Positions 61,801 through 64,000 of a DNA stretch of 64,000 bases are shown here, one piece after another. Numbering within the stretch: the stretch's first letter is position 1; every line of letters starts with the position of its first letter. Origin of the DNA: Parapedobacter sp964498395 (GTDB lineage: Bacteria > Bacteroidota > Bacteroidia > Sphingobacteriales > Sphingobacteriaceae); assembly GCA_964498395.1 (NCBI GenBank), contig CAZCHE010000009.1, forward strand, positions 61,851-125,850. The letters run 5' to 3'. The notes under the pieces are model-generated. The model saw nothing but the letters and a program-made list of their open reading frames with translations. It had not been told where the DNA came from and searched no databases. Both the position numbers and the translations under genes were made by a program.

Positions 61801-62104
61801 AAAGACAAATGCCGACATCGTATCGAGATTTTACGAATACCTGTCAAAAGGAATGGATAAAAGCGAGGCGCTCCGCCGAGCCAAACTTGACTTCATGGGG
61901 AGTAATGATGGAGAATTAAACCACCCTTATTATTGGGCCGGGTTGGCATTAATAGGGGATAGTGCGTCGGTTTACGAAAACCACGTGTGGTTATATTGGT
62001 TTATCGGCATCGTGTCGACCCTCCTGTTGTCTGCCGTCTATATTCGCAATAAGCGAAAAAAGAGTAAGCTGCAGGGTCAGAATGCTTCACTCAACGACAA
62101 ATAG
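58847..62104 (+). CDS. Membrane-anchored TPR-CHAT protease
   Basis: 1085 residues from the ATG at 58847; a GTG at 58841 overlaps the preceding stop (GTGA) and is an alternative. A signal peptide (about 1-21) is followed by a long TPR array (about 30-430) and a CHAT domain (about 700-1045). The caspase-like pair is intact: His897 (ILHLGTHAEV) and Cys948 (VLTACETGGG), with HPYYWAGLALIGD at the domain end. A C-terminal helix (about 1051-1070, VWLYWFIGIVSTLLLSAVYI) and a Lys/Arg-rich tail anchor it so that TPR and CHAT face the periplasm. CHAT proteins are caspase-like cysteine proteases. It probably cleaves a partner, for example the TPR anti-sigma protein or the lipoprotein. Confidence 0.88.
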   Translation: MRSLAVWICIIALPIILGWSQGNDYDKSVRAYSENKPDSAGYYIEQAINQYRTQDKSDSLVFAYVQKALLAWTERSLEEAFRVMDTALFVADKLPHHSVARVAAHSRMGQLYTQRYAFDTAKKYFSKAEAAIDPSQPANRHHVLLYNHIAVMYLMAEDFEPARRYAQRAYELNVSLEGKDGKDMPILLQTRYLISRYTEDFEQALADGMEFRRVTQLHYPPNHPNIGIMHNSLAIIYEALQRYEEALYHRQRAVDIQFKNYVNTKNGYSLAAAYQNLGQLYGYVNEHFLAYEYLAKGSKLLMETYQEDGLGMVKILVDLAVNRYKIGRYDESKELFNQAYELQQRHAPDDELGMAYVLGWFGDLYLHKKANLEAVELYQQALAHYRCASALATEPALLTNRNLSIAWSEMGRIEEAMSIQQSVLASFRKMYPKGNVAIADKLQDISETALAAHRVDDAYTYSDSVFMELLLVPQLPEAVSEWVSRLPFAYRITTYISHRLRILEQLHVASQDRAYLEELLSLVDHYSDFISKNLHAFRTQTTLIDLADTNKEIYSIAMEVCWKLSDAGNNLAYMERALGYAERSKALLLRLAANNMLVDAQNQEKDPVAQLDHDFRRQINTLNLQYLNSSRDDSLLTQLTTTIEKYRIFQDSLRKSGNEMLSVKYDFKDYSLEEIRNKLLHNRETLIEYAVTERSIFIFVVSPQTFHVHRLDNEVLQDIKALQHLHDLKAASFADPAHRLYELLVKPVEPHFASKRLLIIPDADLYYLNFEVLISHPHEERFSRMPYLIHTYNISYLLSTASAIQFKKAYHSQKQKKALLFSPVFTDQMKADYRNSLPAQAIAEEDYFYLYRQPFALQAAKQIGKLISHDLLAEQDAEERRFKQIAPDYRILHLGTHAEVNNQSPLQSRFFFAKALADDTLNTDDGYLYAYEIYAMQLRAELAVLTACETGGGGIRNGEGVISLAHSFLHAGCSGVVMTLWKIDEKTNADIVSRFYEYLSKGMDKSEALRRAKLDFMGSNDGELNHPYYWAGLALIGDSASVYENHVWLYWFIGIVSTLLLSAVYIRNKRKKSKLQGQNASLNDK

Positions 62105-63231
62105 AAACCGCCTTGTCGCTTTTCGCCCGGGCGTTGCTCGCCGACGCCATACTCTAATCGGATGCTGCTATTGTGCTCCAAGTCGTAAAAATATCGGATA
62201 CCGCCACCGTAGGATGGCACGAATCGAGCGTTTTGCAAGCCATTGCGGTAGGTGGAGCCGGTGCCGACAAAGCCCGCCACGCCCACCCTCGGGTGAAACC
62301 GGTAGCGGAGTTCGCTCTGTGCAGCCAGCAAGTGCTGGTCACGGTAACGACCGGTGTAGTAGCCGCGCATCATCATGTCACCACCCAATTCACGGTATAC
62401 GTAAAAGGGTACCCTAGATCCAAAAGATGTTTTATAATGGGTTTGCAGGCCCACGGTGAGTTGTGGCGATAGCGGAAAGAACGCCCGCAGGTCGATATCC
62501 AATTGGCTTCCCTTAAAATTATTGCCTCCCCAGAAGCCGGGCGCGTAGGCATATTTCAGCCGAGCATAATACCCCTTTGTAGTATAGGTGTTGATGTTAC
62601 GCGTATCATATAATTGGGATACCCCCAATAGGATATGCTTGCCGCCGTTTTGGCCGTAGGGTGGTGCACTTTCAAAAATCCCCCCGCTTTCCTTGTCGGA
62701 AAAGACGAAATGCTCAAATGCGAAGTTGAGTCCGGCGTAATAATTTGGAGCCAGCCGACGCTCCCCTTCCAATCGAACCCTGATCAATTGCATGAGTATC
62801 ACGTCCTCGTCATGGGCGGATGTCTGGTTGCCTATTCCATAGAAATTAAACGGGAAATTACGGAAGCGCAGTTCGCTGATATAATGGTATCGATTGTCGG
62901 TGGTCCAGATATCAGATTCCAGTTTGAGGTTGGTTTGCCGTTCGGTGGTGAATGTGCCGATAAACGTGATATTAGAGGTACGAATAGCGGAGTCAGCTTT
63001 ATTGAGGTAGAAGTTATAGACACCTGCCAAGCCAAACTCCAATCCGGTTTCCTGGGCATAACCCAATGCCGGAACCACCATGAAACCTGCCGACCGCGAA
63101 CTATCCTTCTCGGAAGAAATAAACCGTTGGATAAGTTTATGATCCCATAAACTTTTTTTCTCTTGTGCCGATGCCAATTGGTAAGACATTCCTAAGCATA
63201 AGCAGATGAAACAACGTATGGTAATCTTCAT
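62077..63231 (-). CDS. Omp85/BamA-TamA-like outer-membrane barrel protein
   Basis: 384 residues from the ATG at 63231 (MKITIRCFICLCLG), which begins a signal peptide ending QLASAQ; the frame is open upstream without features. It is a barrel of the bacterial surface antigen (Omp85) type: TGLEFGLAGVYNFYL (about 55-70), GVSQLYDTRNINTYTTKGYYARLKY (about 202-226), ELGGDMMMRGYYTGRYRDQHLLAAQSELRYRFHPRVGVAGFVGTG (about 285-330, with the conserved RGY motif) and the end GGFYLSLSEAF. There are no POTRA domains, so it resembles the short Omp85-like barrels. Its last 28 bases overlap the convergent CHAT gene. Confidence 0.88.
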   Translation of the reverse strand: MKITIRCFICLCLGMSYQLASAQEKKSLWDHKLIQRFISSEKDSSRSAGFMVVPALGYAQETGLEFGLAGVYNFYLNKADSAIRTSNITFIGTFTTERQTNLKLESDIWTTDNRYHYISELRFRNFPFNFYGIGNQTSAHDEDVILMQLIRVRLEGERRLAPNYYAGLNFAFEHFVFSDKESGGIFESAPPYGQNGGKHILLGVSQLYDTRNINTYTTKGYYARLKYAYAPGFWGGNNFKGSQLDIDLRAFFPLSPQLTVGLQTHYKTSFGSRVPFYVYRELGGDMMMRGYYTGRYRDQHLLAAQSELRYRFHPRVGVAGFVGTGSTYRNGLQNARFVPSYGGGIRYFYDLEHNSSIRLEYGVGEQRPGEKRQGGFYLSLSEAF

Positions 63232-63322
63232 TGTTCGATTTTGTCCGGCGAAGATAAGGATAAGATATTTAAACGATGACGTCCATCGCAATAACTTCAT
63301 GTTAATGCAACGAGGGCCTTTC

Positions 63323-63502
63323 GCTACATTACTCATACCGTTTGGCTACCGCGTTGGTAAACAAAAGGTAAGGAAATGGTAAGCAAAAGGTAAAGAATAG
63401 GTAGGGAATTGGTAAGCGAAAGGTATACCAAGTGTACAGGAGGACTAACAAAAAGGTATTCATTAGGTAGTGAGTCGGTAACATTCAGGTAGCATCGTCA
63501 AG
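63323..63502. repeat. GGTA array with 11-bp period upstream of the tRNA promoter
   Basis: GGTA begins at 63356, 63367, 63378, 63389, 63400, 63411, 63422, 63455, 63466, 63477 and 63488, all on one 11-base register; 63433 and 63444 have TGTA and ACTA, and 63323, 63334 and 63345 have NNTA. The other seven bases of each unit vary, mostly A-rich at first. There is no reading frame. It lies 38 bases upstream of the -33 element. Confidence 0.9.
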
Positions 63503-63528
63503 GGCAATTATATTTTTATAAATTATTT

Positions 63529-63557
63529 TTGAATTAATGTAGGTTTGTATATCTTTG
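63529..63557 (+). promoter_or_regulatory. Promoter of the tRNA operon
   Basis: TTG at 63529-63531 and TATCTTTG at 63550-63557 are separated by 18 bases, a clear Bacteroidota housekeeping promoter. Transcription would start near 63562 and run about 147 bases before tRNA-Thr. Confidence 0.75.
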
Positions 63558-63708
63558 CAGTCCCTAAAGGAAAGGGGTTGGTTGCAGCGGTAAATTGGGC
63601 GGTTGGGAGTGTGTGAAAAAGTTGCCTACGTCGTCAACCAACGGGATGTTGAATTTAGGGAAAAGCCTTGAAATGATTGGAAAGGCGAGCGTTTTTTGAA
63701 GATATTTT

Positions 63709-63781
<73 letters not shown>

Positions 63782-63787
63782 CACGTT

Positions 63788-63867
63788 GGGGGTATCGCAT
63801 AGCGGCAATTGCGGCGGACTGTAAATCCGCTCCTTCGGGTTCAGTGGTTCGAGTCCACTTACCCCCA
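63788..63867 (+). tRNA. tRNA-Tyr (anticodon GTA)
   Basis: An 80-base tRNA with acceptor GGGGGTA/TACCCCC, anticodon loop CTGTAAA, a class II long variable arm (around TCCTTCGG) and T loop GGTTCGAGTCC. It starts 6 bases after tRNA-Thr. Confidence 0.96.
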
Positions 63868-63873
63868 CAAACG

Positions 63874-63943
63874 AATTTTAGATTTTAGATTGACGATTTT
63901 AGATTTGTCCAATCATGAATCGTAGATCTAAAATCCGAAATCA
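63874..63943. repeat. Heptamer array with inverted second half between two tRNA genes
   Basis: Five 7-bp units of GATTTTA type (from 63874), then units in the reverse sense in the same 7-bp register to 63943. GATTTTAGAT (63895-63904) and ATCTAAAATC (63926-63935) are exact complements and could form a stem in the tRNA precursor. Confidence 0.75.
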
Positions 63944-63947
63944 ACAA

Positions 63948-64000
63948 GCGGAAGTAGCTCAATTGGTAGAGCGATAGCCTTCCAAGCTATAGGTTGCGGG
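63948..64000 (+). tRNA. tRNA-Gly (anticodon TCC), cut by the window end
   Basis: The first 53 bases of a tRNA: acceptor strand GCGGAAG, D arm AGCTCAATTGGTAGAGC, anticodon stem ATAGC/GCTAT with loop CTTCCAA. The order Thr(TGT)-Tyr-Gly(TCC) is the same as in the tRNA operon before tufB in Escherichia coli. Confidence 0.94.

Overview
The window is chromosomal DNA from a member of the Bacteroidota, most likely a sphingobacterium (Pedobacter/Parapedobacter/Olivibacter-like; the genus cannot be fixed from this sequence). The evidence is two SusC/SusD loci, many promoters of the Bacteroidota type (TAnnTTTG around -7, sometimes with TTG about 20 bases upstream), BshA of bacillithiol synthesis, FecR/ECF sigma modules, an STN-domain protein and DUF3823. 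Nothing indicates a phage, plasmid, IS element or CRISPR array.

Layout. 1-5402: end of one SusC/SusD/DUF3823 glycan-uptake locus. 5871-13623: a second SusC/SusD pair followed by a Tat-exported Gfo/Idh/MocA oxidoreductase and a GH43-like glycosidase, closed by a double terminator facing the housekeeping block. 13749-21729, minus strand: purE, purK, nuoB, nuoA, ffh, a membrane zinc peptidase, frr, pyrH, bshA. 21974-26527, plus strand: a BlaI regulator between two M56/TonB-type membrane peptidases, then a DUF819 transporter-like protein. 26544-29471, minus: SDR, PspC, LiaF-like and RDD/GYF_2 proteins (an envelope operon). 29732-32401, plus: MlaE, MlaF and an rRNA-type methyltransferase. 32580-43313, minus: purU, parE, an M28 peptidase, rpiB, tatC, accC, accB, fabH, plsX, rpmF and DUF177 (the last six are the classical fatty-acid initiation cluster). 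43552-46988: a GH29 fucosidase, queH and a beta-propeller lipoprotein. 48035-51937: an ECF sigma/FecR/STN-surface-repeat/porin module. 52012-53688: a methyltransferase that has lost its SAM-binding core, and a zinc alcohol dehydrogenase. 53846-62104: a decayed paralogue and an intact large lipoprotein, then ECF sigma, a TPR anti-sigma-like protein and a membrane-anchored TPR-CHAT protease. 62077-63231: an Omp85-type barrel. 63709-64000: tRNA-Thr, tRNA-Tyr and the start of tRNA-Gly.

Most interesting. (1) The ECF sigma / membrane TPR anti-sigma / TPR-CHAT protease operon with its lipoprotein looks like a proteolysis-controlled sigma switch; it recalls, at module level only, the TPR-CHAT/Csx30/sigma arrangement of type III-E CRISPR. 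(2) The sigma/FecR/STN module carries LA_2272-like surface repeats where a TonB receptor would normally be. (3) Intergenic DNA holds arrays with a short anchor at a fixed non-coding period: GGTA every 11 bp upstream of the tRNA promoter, heptamers directly after three stop codons, and TTTGC every 8 bp between rpmF and DUF177. (4) A perfect dyad lies exactly in the promoter spacer of the BlaI/M56 operon.
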